Source of the DNA: Ceratotherium simum simum
Lineage: Eukaryota > Chordata > Mammalia > Perissodactyla > Rhinocerotidae
Assembly: GCF_000283155.1 (NCBI RefSeq)
Contig: NW_004454193.1
Span: forward strand, 11,887,305 to 11,951,304
DNA length: 64,000 bases
Direction: 5' to 3'
Shown: piece after piece, positions 21,204 through 31,897 of the stretch
Position numbering within the stretch: position 1 is the first letter of the stretch
How the letters are laid out: each line of letters opens with the position of its first letter
Position numbers and translations under genes: made by a program
Notes under the pieces: generated by a model
The model's input: the letters and a program-made list of their open reading frames with translations, nothing else
What the model was told of the DNA's origin: nothing
The model's database searches: none

Positions 21204-21412
21204 TTCAGCACAATAACTTCTTGGCTACATGGAAACATATGGTAATCCAGGTGTAAGCTTCCCTGGAAAACTGCCCAAGCAGCTGAATCCCCATCTGGCA
21301 TTCTGCTTTTGGCCGGTAATCAAACTCTTCCCGAACTGGACCACTTTGAAGTTCAGGAATACATAATTGTGCTAAGGCTCTTAGTGCTTCTCGGATCTGG
21401 ATGGTAAGAATC
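21204..21412 (-). CDS. Candidate coding exon, protein not identified
   Basis: On the minus strand, a T/C-rich tract (21450-21414) ends in TCCTCTCCTTCACAG, a strong splice acceptor. The next bases open a frame with no stop for 68 codons until TGA at about 21204-21206. The frame has ordinary protein composition: 'QIREALRALAQLCIPELQSG', 'PVREEFDYRPKAECQMGIQL' and 'LGQFSREAYTWI'. The amphipathic, charged pattern suggests a helical segment, possibly an ARM/HEAT-like or helical-bundle protein, but I cannot name it. The exon phase implied is a split codon with two bases in this exon. A possible donor (AAAA|GTAAAT) lies just past the stop at about 21201. It could be a terminal coding exon, a decayed exon (the last 15 or so residues look less protein-like), or chance. 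No neighbouring exon was found in the window. Confidence 0.4.
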
Positions 21413-21414
21413 AC

Positions 21415-21470
21415 TTGAGCTGTGAAGGAGAGGACTTTAAAAACAAAATTAAAAAATGGATTATTTTTTC
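21415..21470 (-). promoter_or_regulatory. Splice acceptor region of the candidate exon
   Basis: Minus strand reads AATTTTGTTTTTAAAGTCCTCTCC then TTCACAG, with pyrimidine enrichment over about 35 bases. An AG at the start of a multi-codon high-complexity frame is uncommon by chance. Confidence 0.4.
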
Positions 21471-21578
21471 CTACTCATAGAGATTTCTGGGCTACGTTCT
21501 TGTTCTGTTGAATTAGAATCACAATTTCAAAAACACATCTCCAAGTGATTTGATAACTACATATCATGCACTTATTAG

Positions 21579-22231
21579 TGAAGAGGAGGAAGACTATCCT
21601 CTACCCAATCTGGGTCCTTTCTGGCTGGGCTACAAATTAAATTGACATGAGACTGAATAGCAGGAGAAAATCAAACAAAGCATTATAACATGTATACATG
21701 GGAGAGACCAGGGAAACTGAGTAATTTGACAAAATGGTGGAGGTTCTCATCTTAAATAGCATATTCATGTAAAGACAAAGGAGCATGTTGGCAGTGGGGG
21801 GAGATTACCAGAAAAGCACAGTAAACAAGAGTATGTAGATAAAAGTTCTTGCCTTCCACATTGATAAGAGTTTCTAGAGATGAGGTCATTCCCCCTTCAA
21901 GTGGGGATGACATAAGTGCATAATCCCAGCACAGAGAGGGATATACCTTTACAAATGGAGATTTCCCTTATGAATGTAAATGTTTTTTACAAAGGGTAAC
22001 TTCTACTTTTACATGGTTTTCAGAGATTTGAATAAGAATGGGCTTAGCAAGGACCCTCTCAGTCTATCCATACCCAGAGTTATCTATGGTGATGGCCTGT
22101 CCTGGGGACAGGCCTTCTATGTTAAATTCTATTAGGCAGTTAGTGGGGGTGGGAGAGGTCAAGGTTTCTTTCAGAGAAAATAATCAAAGTAAAGAGACAT
22201 ATTTTGAGGTGGCCAATTCCAATCCCCCACA
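21579..22231 (+). mobile_element. Solo LTR, family LTR-A, copy 3
   Basis: Shares the order of LTR-A copy 2: 'gaggaggaag', 'atcctctaccc', 'aattaaattgacatgagact', 'gtatacatgggaga', a middle section with a longer unique block, 'ggacaggccttctatgttaa' and 'aataatcaaagtaaagagac', ending CCCCCACA. 653 bp. Flanks 'ttag' and 'ctag' differ at one base. The middle (about 21800-21960) is longer than in the other copies, so this may be a different subfamily. Confidence 0.65.
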
Positions 22232-22424
22232 CTAGGAACCTGGAATAGTATTTTTTTCTAAGGTACTCTATGGGTACCTTTCAAGCAAGCAATGCCCTTT
22301 CTATGATTTTAATCCAGGGAAATAATAAATTATTTGACTTATGTTTCATCTCCTCAAGTTTTCATCCAAAATTATACAATACTAATCCTTCAAATTACAG
22401 CAGAGAGAAGAAACAGCAAAATCT

Positions 22425-22550
22425 TTGGCGGCAAATCAGGGTTCAACTTCAGAAAGTCTCTCACTTATTTTTCGTTGTTCTCAACTGTAAAATGGAGTAA
22501 AAGTAATTCTCTCACAAGGGGTATATTTGAGGATTAAACGTAAGTTCCTG
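22425..22550 (+). mobile_element. MIR-like remnant
   Basis: 'gttctcaactgtaaaatgga' then 'ggggtatatttgaggattaa' matches the MIR core (ctgtaaaatgggg ... gaggattaaatg). Confidence 0.5.
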
Positions 22551-22786
22551 ATCCCATATTTATCATACAACAGACATTTTCATAAATAATATTCTCCTTT
22601 CTCTGTTGGCAATTAGAGTTTTGGATAAGTTAGTTACTCATCCCAGGAATATAATAAAAGGATCAGTTGGTATAATACCTGAACTTCCTTTGAGATAAGA
22701 ATTATGGAATATTAACATTATAGGATATTAAATATCCAGTCTCCCTGCAATTCCACACTCCACCAGTGAATTTACTTAACTTTCTA

Positions 22787-22846
22787 AAATGTTAAAGATC
22801 TTATTCCCAGCTTCCTAAATGTTAAAGATCTTATTCCCAGCTTCCT
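22787..22846. repeat. Perfect 30-bp tandem duplication
   Basis: The unit 'aaatgttaaagatcttattc' plus 'ccagcttcct' occurs twice back to back (22787-22816 and 22817-22846) with no mismatch. Confidence 0.97.
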
Positions 22847-24045
22847 AATTACTTCCTAATAAAAAGTAATAAAAGCTATATTTCAGACAGACACCATTCT
22901 TATGTTTATAATATAAATTAACCAATTATGGATGTTGTATAATCTCAGCTGCAAAAAGACAGGAAAAGTTAAGTGCCAAAAATCCTCAGAACTGAAGAGT
23001 TCTGTTTCACCCTAGGCATTACAGAAACAACAAAACAAAACAATAAATCAACAGCAACCACAAAATAATGGCTTAGGGGACATGAGTAAAATTCTTATAA
23101 ATAAATCGGTCTCCCTTCAGATTAAATAAGACCATTAGGGCACCAAGTGGTGTGTTCATTATTTTTGACACATTTCAAATATGAAATACTGAGTAAAGTG
23201 CAATTAATTCTCATCTATTATCCTTGACTCATTAGAAATTTCCCAGAATCATAATATTGATATAGTGGTTGGAGAAATTCTAAGTTAATTTTGTTTTCTT
23301 GAAAATTATAATGAAATTAAGAGAGTCTGTTGTTATTGTTGAAGAACTAGTCAAGTGATTGTTGGACTTGGAGTCCATACATCTTTCTGCTTAGCTCATG
23401 ACTCTGACTGACTTGATTTCTTAAATATATGTGACTCCTCAGTTGCCCTAGAAACACATAAAAGAAGAATCCATTCCCAGAAAATTTTTTTTCTGTTAAA
23501 AATCGTGAACACATGGAGAGTGAAAAGCATGTTTTACCCATTGAGTCAGTTCTCTGTCCAGGCAGTCCACATTCTCTGGACATCCGGGCATCCTACTGTT
23601 CTTGGTTTCCTTCTCTTCCACCAACAGTGCCTAAGGGATTTCTACCACCATCTCTCCTCCAGAGTCCTACCTTCATTCTAGCAGTAGATCTTGATCTTCC
23701 TACAGGTTGATCCTATATTAATCCCAGGAATCAATAAAACATCCTTACTTTTTGTTTCTAGAGAATTCATAGATTTTTCTACATTTTTTAGAGTAACTTA
23801 CACACAGGATGAGTGGACCTTTTCTTTACTAACACTTCACACTCCTTAGGTAACAACTTCAACATATTAAGAGAAGAAATCCTCCGTCTATTTATTATGG
23901 CTTCCACGGAGAGTGGGGGATGATAAGGTGGCAGAAGAAGTGTTAAGGAATAGTATATTCCTTGCTATCAAATACCTATACTTGATTTGAAATTCTCATA
24001 TCAGAAATTTCTCATAAAATGCATTCATTCACTATTTGGGAAAGA
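22847..24045. other. Unassigned sequence
   Basis: About 1.2 kb of AT-rich DNA with no recognised family, RNA gene or supported exon. Confidence 0.4.
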
Positions 24046-24048
24046 TTA

Positions 24049-24080
24049 CACACACACACACACACACAAACACACACACT
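24049..24080. repeat. (CA)n microsatellite
   Basis: About 15 CA units with one AA interruption. Confidence 0.95.
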
Positions 24081-26204
24081 GTACAGTAATTTAGAAGTGA
24101 CCTGTTCCAAATAATTTGGGGGAATGATTAGACACTTTGCCACAAGATGAAGTAGAAAGGAAAATGCAAAAGGGGTGAAGGGAACACGCGGGAGATATAT
24201 TCTTGCTTACCACTTGTAACATAAATCCTATAAATATTTTATTTGGCTCTTTTTGTTTCTGATACATAAAACCTTCATTTGGAATGATATTTTATCTCAT
24301 GTCCTCAAGCATTTGCCTGAGTCCCTATTTTCTGCCCCCAGTGAGTCAGGAAACCACCTCGACGTTTCTGAACCAATTTACATGAAAAAAAAAAAATCAC
24401 CTTCCAGGCTGGGACTCTCCCAGGGCCTTTGATTAGGAAAGGAGGGAGGTTCATTCATAAACTTCAGAGACAGGTAGGTGAGTACAAAGCAAATATTAAG
24501 TACCCTAACAGAGAAGTTCTGAAATCTCATCAGCTCCCTATGTTTGATAGGCTGTGTCACCATTGCCAACACAGCTGCTGGAGAAGTCTGCCAAAGAAGA
24601 CAAGAATAAAAGAGGATGAGAATGCAATCAGGGGGAATATTTCACACAATTTGGCACCACCTGCCATTCTCTTAATCTGTATTCAGAAAGGAGGGGATTG
24701 AATGCGGACGTCAACAGTGGCTCAGACAGCCAACATTTTTGTCAATAATTATAAAAACATGCTGATCCTGTTTTACTAAAAATATAATGAGAAGATAGAA
24801 AACATTCCATATATGTTTTTAACTCTGTTTGCTTTGGAGGCATCTTAAACCAAATCAAAAAACTAACTTCTATTATTTTAGTTACACCACCGTAATTTAC
24901 TTGGTTGTAAGAGTCGGCCAAGATAGTGGAGGTCTATGAGATTTCTTGGTGGGCAGAAAGGTATGGGTAATGCAATTGATTTTACACAGGAACCTTCTAT
25001 GTGTGTGTGTGTGTAAATGGAGAGGGAGACAGAGAGAGGCAGGGGGCAGATTCTACTGGCAAATTAGGACATTTTTGGCTTCTCATTTCTCTTAAATTAT
25101 ATTGATGAAAATCGGCCTCAATATGAATGATGCTTCTTGCGTAAATGCTTCCTTATGTTAACAACATTCTTGCCACTTTTCTTCCAGCAGGTACAATGAG
25201 TTAGGTTAAGCAAAGACAAGTTGTTAGAGAACGGGCCTATGTGTAATTTGAAGGAGAGGTAGATTTGAGGCTTGTGGGGAGAATGAGGCTGGGGTTGGAG
25301 GGTGTCTTCGGCCTCTACAGATTCAGAGACAGGAAAGAATCATTTATCTGCTCCTAATTCCTAGAGTAAGCGTGTGCTTAAATCTTGACATGCAGACCCA
25401 GAGCTAGAGGAAGGAGCTGGGGGTTGGTTCCTCCTTTCTCTCCCGGAGAGGGTACACTGAGGCCCAAGCAGGAAGGTGTCTCTAAACGCGGACATTTGTC
25501 TATGGTACCTCACACCCCTCCTGCCAAACTGATCATTCCCCAAATTGTTCTTGTTTCTGCTGGTGCCTAGGATTTCAAAGAAATGCATCTGAAGTTTTGG
25601 TCTTAATTAGTTCTTGATGCTGTTCTACCCATGCCAGGGGAAGTAGCCAGATTAAGAGGCTAAGTCCTTGAAAGGATCTGAATCCCATCTTTATATCTTC
25701 CAAACACATGAACATAAGCGAATTCAACATACACATACCTCTTTTCTTCTCTGAAAAATGAAATTAATAATATATGCTTCTCGGGAGTTTGTGTGTATGT
25801 GTGTGCATGTGTGCGCATGTGAGTGATGGATGTGTGTATGAATTTAATAGGATGTTATGAATAAAAAAAATTGAATTTGGTACCAACTATGTATCAAAGG
25901 AGGAAATAAAGAATATTTTACCTATAAATTCTGTATATAACAATAATTTAAACTCACTCAAATCTTCATCTAAAGCAGGCACTTTTTTGGAACTAATTCC
26001 TTAGCAATTTCCAAAGTTACCACAACTTGGGCACTGAACAACATTCTTGCACACAGTTAAATTCCATGATGCTACACCCCAATTTGCTTTGCTGAATTAG
26101 AGCTCATATGTTTTAGGAAAAATAATTGGAGCTTGGTAATCAAAGCTAATATTTAAAAGCCCTAAATGATCTGTGGTCCCTCTTTGGAAAAAGAAATAAC
26201 TAAA
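24081..26204. other. Unassigned, with two GT runs
   Basis: Short (GT)n at about 24998-25014 and a GT/GCAT-rich run at 25790-25845. 25240-25600 is less AT-rich than its surroundings but I found no supported exon; opposite-strand frames there (25361-25588 and 25385-25570) both look fortuitous. Confidence 0.4.
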
Positions 26205-26350
26205 ATATTTTCCTTCATTCCCTCATTCCTTCCATCCTTCTATGAACATTTATTGAGCATGTGTGGTCTTAGTCTTCAGGCTGAGTACTCAGTCCGTGAT
26301 GCTGACAGATTGAAAATTAGACATAGATTTTACCAAGGAACTTACACTCC
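26205..26350 (+). mobile_element. Ancient mammalian repeat, class not assigned
   Basis: 'tatgaacatttattgagcat' leads into 'caaggaacttacactcca', the same order as the common 'ttcattcaacaaatatttattgagc...gagcttacattct' mammalian repeat. Confidence 0.5.
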
Positions 26351-26577
26351 AATGCTATGCAGGAGTTAGTAGTGGCTCTTCATGGTGCTTCCACCTTTGA
26401 GACCATTTTCTGATTCAGCTGGGCATGCACATGTGTGTGTCTGTGTGTGAGCGTCTGTATGAAAACAAACTCTTAGGCATATATAAGATAAACTTCAGAA
26501 AGCATTCATTCATTTGAGTGCCCCAAAATGGTTTCATTTAGTCCTAGTAAACATCCTGATGAAAACTAACTAGCTTT

Positions 26578-26690
26578 TCTCCCTCTCTCCCTCCCTCCCT
26601 GCCTGACTCTTTCCCTCCTTTCCTCCCACGTCCCTCCCTCTCTCCCTCCTTTCCTCCCTCTATCCCTCCTTCTTTCCTTCTTTTTTCAAA
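26578..26690. repeat. (CCCT)n / polypyrimidine tract
   Basis: About 110 bp almost entirely C and T on the plus strand. The 73-codon minus-strand frame rich in G, E, R and K is its artefact. Confidence 0.95.
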
Positions 26691-27849
26691 AGGAAATAAC
26701 CCAGTAATCATTTTAAAGAGGAACTGTATCAATTTTATAGAAAAACTTATACCATAAAATCTCACCGAGTCTGATTTAGGTGTAGTGTTGGTCCAAGTTG
26801 TTTTAGGAATAAATCAGAAATACACAAATGAAATTCAACAGCAGCACGAGTCTAAATAGTTTACAATGAGCCTTTCTTGAACGCTAACAGAGAGGCATTC
26901 AGTCATTCTGCCTTGGTTACAAAATAGTTCTGTAGCAATGTCGTTGGTATTTTTACGTAACCTGGGATGAAATTATTTTCCTTCTTTAGCTATTAAGTTT
27001 AATTGATATATTCATAATATTTAAATGCTTTATCAACCTCTTCAACCTCTCATTTTTAACAATTCCAAGGCCTTTTAAAATTTAACGCCGTGAAATCAGA
27101 ACTAACATTGACTCATTTTTAGCTTATTTCTTTTCTAGTGTTCTGTTGAAATACACAGTATGGTTAGAATGAACAGACCACAACATCACCTTTTGTTTGA
27201 TGATAAAATTATTTCACCTAAAACACTAGATGTTGTTCTGAATAGTTAATTGGTTATGTCATCAGCTGTCAAATTAGTACATTTTATGGAGCTTTTATCT
27301 TGATTAAAATTTTCTTCTGAGGATAATTAAAACCTCATTCACTGGTCTTTGTTGTAATAAATTATCCAACAGTCAAACTTACAAAAACATCTTTAAACGT
27401 TTCTAGTCTGATTGGCTTTCTTTATTTATTAAACGCCACAGTGATTTAATCTAGTATGTGCTAAATCCAAATTCTGTGATTTATTACTAAAAACAACTTT
27501 AAAGATTGGTCCACATGAAGAACTATGAAAAATATTCCTTTCTTCTTTTTTCCCAGTTTTGTGTTAAGACCTATAAATGTCGTTTGAAATGGAAAAATTA
27601 TGGTCATTATTAACATCTTAATTTTTGCTTGATTTCAAAGTTATATATACAAAATATTAAAATCTAGAAAGTTTTATAAATGACATTAATTTTTTTTATA
27701 TTGTGGTATATTCTTTCTCCAAGTTTTCATGCCCACCATGCCTTTTGGTGAAATAGGGCTACTACCTAACATGATGAGATCATCACATGAAGTGGTTTTG
27801 CTATTAATGATAGTAAATGAGGGCATCAATTATGTCCACATATTGTATC
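26691..27849. other. Unassigned AT-rich DNA; candidate conserved non-coding block
   Basis: No repeat family seen over 1.1 kb. 27080-27500 is rich in TAAT/ATTA cores and contains 'gattggctttctttatttat' and 'gtcatcagctgtcaaattag' (with an E-box-like CAGCTG and a TGTCA half-site). Conservation is a guess without alignment. Confidence 0.3.
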
Positions 27850-28022
27850 TATAAGGTTATACATGTATTTCATATACTATCTTACTTCGTTTTATCCTAA
27901 TGAAGCATCTGAGATGTGTGCTTTCCAATTTGCAGATACTGAAACTAAGGCTTAAACATATTCAGTGAATTTCCCAAAGTCATGCTGAAATGAAATAGCT
28001 GAGATTCAAATCGCAACCAGTG
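27850..28022 (-). mobile_element. MIR SINE
   Basis: Antisense order: 'cgttttatcctaatgaagca', 'ccaatttgcagatactgaaa', 'ctaaggcttaaaca', 'atttcccaaagtcatgctga' and 'gagattcaaatcgcaacc'. Confidence 0.72.
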
Positions 28023-28784
28023 TGGTATCAAAGTTGGCTACTAAACAGGAACCGTAGGCACCCATTCTCTCCATTCTGTTGTGTTCAGGGCATAGGTGGA
28101 TACAGTTTAAATGGTATTCCTTTCTCATCTCTGGGAAATCTTATCAACGCTTTATTTCTGTTGTTGTCAGATTTGTGCAAGGTGCAAAGAGACTGTTTCT
28201 ATTTCTAAGATTTTGTATTTACTTCTAGTTCCCTAGAACTAAGCTTTAGACAGCCTGCTCTGGTTAATGCCATTGTAGACTATATGAGGTTCTTCCCCCA
28301 ACTCTTTTCTCCCATTTCTCCCTAACAAGCAGGTTTTATTCTCCTAGCAATAGGAGTATGATTGAACTTGAAGTTCAACTTCTCTTCAATTTGGGGCTCA
28401 TTGACAAACTCCTTTGCTGAAGCACTTAACTTTTCCCATCTATCAAATCCTGCTCTGTGCCACCTTTCAAGATCAGCTTTGAATGAGTTTCTTAATGTAG
28501 GGAATAAGCATAGTTTTGTTTTGTTTTGTTTAAGGCCCCATGAGAAACTCTTGCTCAGTCCTTAGATAAAGGAGAACATTAGGTAAATAAGTTGGCAACT
28601 CTTTTTTATGTATATAGAAATGTAGCAGTATTTTGAGCTTGGGAGATGCAAAAAGAAAACATTCATAGGTTGTTGCTGATGATCATAAAAACCTAAATAC
28701 TTAAAATGCAACCTGGGGTAATAAAAATTTTAAAAAATGCAGCGTTGTCAGCAAGTTAGATAACACCACTCCAACCAAAATTTC
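28023..28784. other. Unassigned sequence
   Basis: No supported gene or repeat. Confidence 0.4.
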
Positions 28785-28967
28785 TTAATTTTTTTAACAG
28801 CTTCATTGAGATATAATTCACATAACATAGAATTCATCCATTGTGTATAAAATTCCATGGTTTTTAGTATATTCACAGAGTTATGAAATTATCACTAAAA
28901 TCAATTTAAGAACATTTTTATCACCTCAAAGAGAAACTCCCATATCCGTAAGTAGTCATTTCCTATA
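28785..28967 (-). mobile_element. L1M 3'UTR, first part of a split element
   Basis: 'cagcttcattgagatataat' then 'tcacataacatagaattcat' is the antisense of the old LINE-1 3'UTR. It stops at an LTR-B insertion and resumes at about 29650. Confidence 0.8.
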
Positions 28968-29650
28968 CAGTGAAGAAGTAACTACCCAAAAAGAGATCTG
29001 ATCTTTGCTCTCAGCTACTGGGAGGTGATCTCCAAGTCCCCATAATGTCCTACCTGACAGGAGTCTTTTTGTTTGCCTGAGGACTTGGACCGCAGGACAA
29101 CCTATCAATGTGATTTATGATGGGGGATTTGGGTATGCCAAATCACTTCCAACCTCCAGAGGAACTGTAGACTAAAGATATTAGTCTGAACCTACAGGAG
29201 GGTCTGGAGAATAAAGGTCAGCCATGCAGGCAGTATGTAATCTAGCCCAATAAAAAGTTCTGGCTGAGTGTCCCTGGTTGGCAATACTCTTCAATTCTTG
29301 TCACACACCGTAGGCAGGAGCAGGTAATGGTGTCTAGGAATCCAAGGAGAAGACGATGGAGAGCTTCACCAATCCCAGACTTAACCATTTGCATCTCTTC
29401 CTTTAGCTGATTTTAATTTGTATCTCTTCATTATAATACAACTATAAATCATAAGTATAGTGTTTCCTGAGTTCTGTGATTCATTTTAGCAAACTGTCAA
29501 ACCTAAGGGTGGTGGTGGGAACCTCTAAATTTGTAGCCAGCGGTTCTGAAGCGAGGGTGCTCCTGAGACCCTCCAAATTTGCAGCTAGTGTCTGAAGGAA
29601 GGGCATTCTTGTGGGAACTGTTTCCCCAGACTGAGAAGTTTGTCTAACTC
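28968..29650 (+). mobile_element. LTR-B element interrupting L1M
   Basis: Contains 'gcccaataaaaagttctggc' (AATAAA at 29249), 'tccctggttggcaatactct', 'gctgattttaatttgtatct', 'gtttcctgagttctgtgatt' and 'gggtggtggtgggaacctct', the ordered landmarks of an endogenous-retrovirus LTR family. The same family appears at 30690-31515 (minus) and 61440-62410. I do not assign ERV1 versus ERVL. Confidence 0.6.
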
Positions 29651-30345
29651 CACATTCTCCCTAAATCCCTCTCTACCGATCAGGCCTTGAAAACCACTAA
29701 TCTATATTGTGTCTTTATAGATTTACAAATAAAATATACAATATGTGGTCTTTTGTGATTGGCTTCTCTTAATTAGCATAATAATATTTTCAATTTTCAT
29801 CTTTGATGTAGCATATATCAGTTCTTCATCTTTTTTCATGGCTGAATAATATTCCATTATATGGATATACCACTTTTTGTTTATCCTTTCATCAGTTTTT
29901 GGACATTTAAGTTGTTTACACTTTTCAGCTATTGTGAATAGTGCTGCTATAAACAGTTGTGTACAAGTTTTAATTTGAACACCTATTTTCATGTCTCTTG
30001 GGTATATGCCTTTGTGTCTATGATTCATTTTAAATTAATTTTTGTGGATGGTATGAGGATTTCACTTTTTGTATGTGGATAGCTAGTTGTTCCAGCACTA
30101 TTTGTTGAAAAGACTATTCTCTCCCCATTAGATTGTCTTGGCATCATTGTTGAAAACCAATTGACCATAAATATGCAGGTTTATTTCTGGACTCTTAGTT
30201 CTATTCTATTGATCTATATGTCTATCTTTATTCCAGCATCATGCTATTTTGATTACTCTAGCTTTGCAGTAAGCTTTGAAATAAGGATATGTGAGTCCAA
30301 CTTTGTTCTCTTTTTAAAGAGTGTTTGGCTATTATGAGTAAAATC
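29651..30345 (-). mobile_element. L1M ORF2 end and 3'UTR, second part
   Basis: The minus-strand frame 30028-29723 shows 'QLFIAALFTIAEKCKQLKCP' and 'YIHIMEYYSAMKK', the C-terminal ORF2 region of LINE-1. Further ORF2-derived sequence runs to about 30345 ('gcaggtttatttctggactc' and neighbours). Confidence 0.82.
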
Positions 30346-30689
30346 TCTAAATCTTAACAGTTATGGAGTGCTTACTCTATGAATGTATGGATGAGTGATA
30401 GATGCAGAAGACACCTTGATCTACCACATGCATACCTCACTCACTCCCCAAATATATAGTTCCACCTAGATTCTAAGTTACAAGAAGAAATGGGTGACTG
30501 GATCTGATTTATTTTCAGATCTACAGATCTTACTTACTCTTTTTTATGACACTGACTTGTCTCTCTGAGTTTAAAAGGAAGATTTACAGCCTAGTGGCAG
30601 ATTACTGAAGGTTTCACGTATATAGTAGTATGTTTTCTGCATTTTAAAAGACTACTAAGATTTTGGTGGAATGAAGAAACAGATTAGGC
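30346..30689. other. Unassigned sequence
   Basis: Nothing recognised. Confidence 0.4.
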
Positions 30690-31515
30690 CAGAATATAAA
30701 CCAAATGTGTAGATTTTTCCCACCAAGCAATTCTCCAATTCTTGGCAGACACCAAAAATGCCCTACAATTTAATTCATCCTGACACTAACTACCTTGAGT
30801 TAGTACAAACCCCACAAGTTAAGGGCTTGGTCCCACTAGACTGCCCCTGACTTCAGATGTCAGTTGCAAGTCCCAGGTTGTCACCTGTACTTCTGATCAA
30901 CTGGCTATAAATTGAAGGTTCTCATGACCGTTTTCTGGGACTCAATAATTTGATCAAATAGTTTACAGAACTCAGGAAAATGCTTTACTTATAATTACTG
31001 GTTTATTATACATATTATAAAGGATACAAATGAACAGCCAGATGAAAAGGTACATAGGGTGAGGTCCAGAAGGGACGAGTACAGGAGCTTCCATCCCCAT
31101 GGAGTTTGGGGTGTGCCATTCTCCCAACACATGGATGTGTTCACCAACCTGAAGCTCTCCAAACTCAGTCATTTAGGGTGTTTATGGAGGCTCCATTCCA
31201 TAGACATGCTTGATTAAATCGTTTGCCATTGGTGATTGAACTCAATCTCCAGCTCTTCCTCCCTCTCCAGAGGTCAGGGGTGGGGGAAAGTCCAACCTCC
31301 AATCTCATGGATGGTTCCTCTGATAACCAGCCCACACTGGCCAAGAGTCACTTCATTAGCATAAACTGAGGTATGGTTGAAAGGTGCTTATTATGAATAA
31401 CAAAAGACACTCCTCTCACCCTTATCACTCAAGAAATTCCAAGGGCTTTAGGACCTCTGTGCCAGAAACCAGGGGTGAAGACCAAATATATATTTCTTAT
31501 TATATTATAGTATCA
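30690..31515 (-). mobile_element. LTR-B element
   Basis: Minus strand reads the LTR-B landmarks: 'cctgagttctgtaaac', 'aatttatagccagttgatca', 'gaagtacaggtgacaacctg', 'gacttgcaactgacatctga', 'gcagtctagtgggacc', 'tgtcaggatgaattaaattg' and 'gagaattgcttggtggg'. These line up closely with 62137-62340 on plus. No internal genes adjoin it, so it is a solo or partial LTR. Confidence 0.68.
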
Positions 31516-31689
31516 CATTACCCAAGAAGGACGAAGTAGCTGAAGCTAAGATGTCCAGCAAGACAGATGATGTAAGTAAAAGAAATATGAATAGTCTTGA
31601 AAGTCAACATGTTTACTATTTCATGGAGGAAGAACTGTATAACAGAAGATCTATTTAATATTTGCAAACTGGAGACAAGAAAGGTAACT

Positions 31690-31897
31690 GATATTTATTG
31701 AGGTCCTGTTACGACACAAATGCTTTACATACATCTCTTTTAACCAATATCTTAACAAATAACTTTTGAGATCAACATTAACAACTTTTGTACATATGAG
31801 AATAATAAGGCTCAGAGGTGATACAAGGTCAGGCAACATGAAAATGCCTGGACTGAGGTTATAACCCAAGTGTTTCTGACCCCAAAACCCAAGTTTT
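31690..31897 (-). mobile_element. MIR SINE
   Basis: 'tgatatttattgaggtcctg', 'tttacatacatctcttttaa', 'gtacatatgagaataataag', 'gctcagaggtgatacaaggt' and 'ctgaggttataacccaagtg' follow antisense MIR order. Confidence 0.65.

Noticed and set aside
2370..27095. Shared near-identical words 'aaaatttaatgccgtgaaa' (about 2366) and 'aaaatttaacgccgtgaaa' (about 27077)
   Set aside because: Eighteen of 19 bases match but the flanks do not. In 64 kb of AT-rich DNA a few such pairs are expected by chance.
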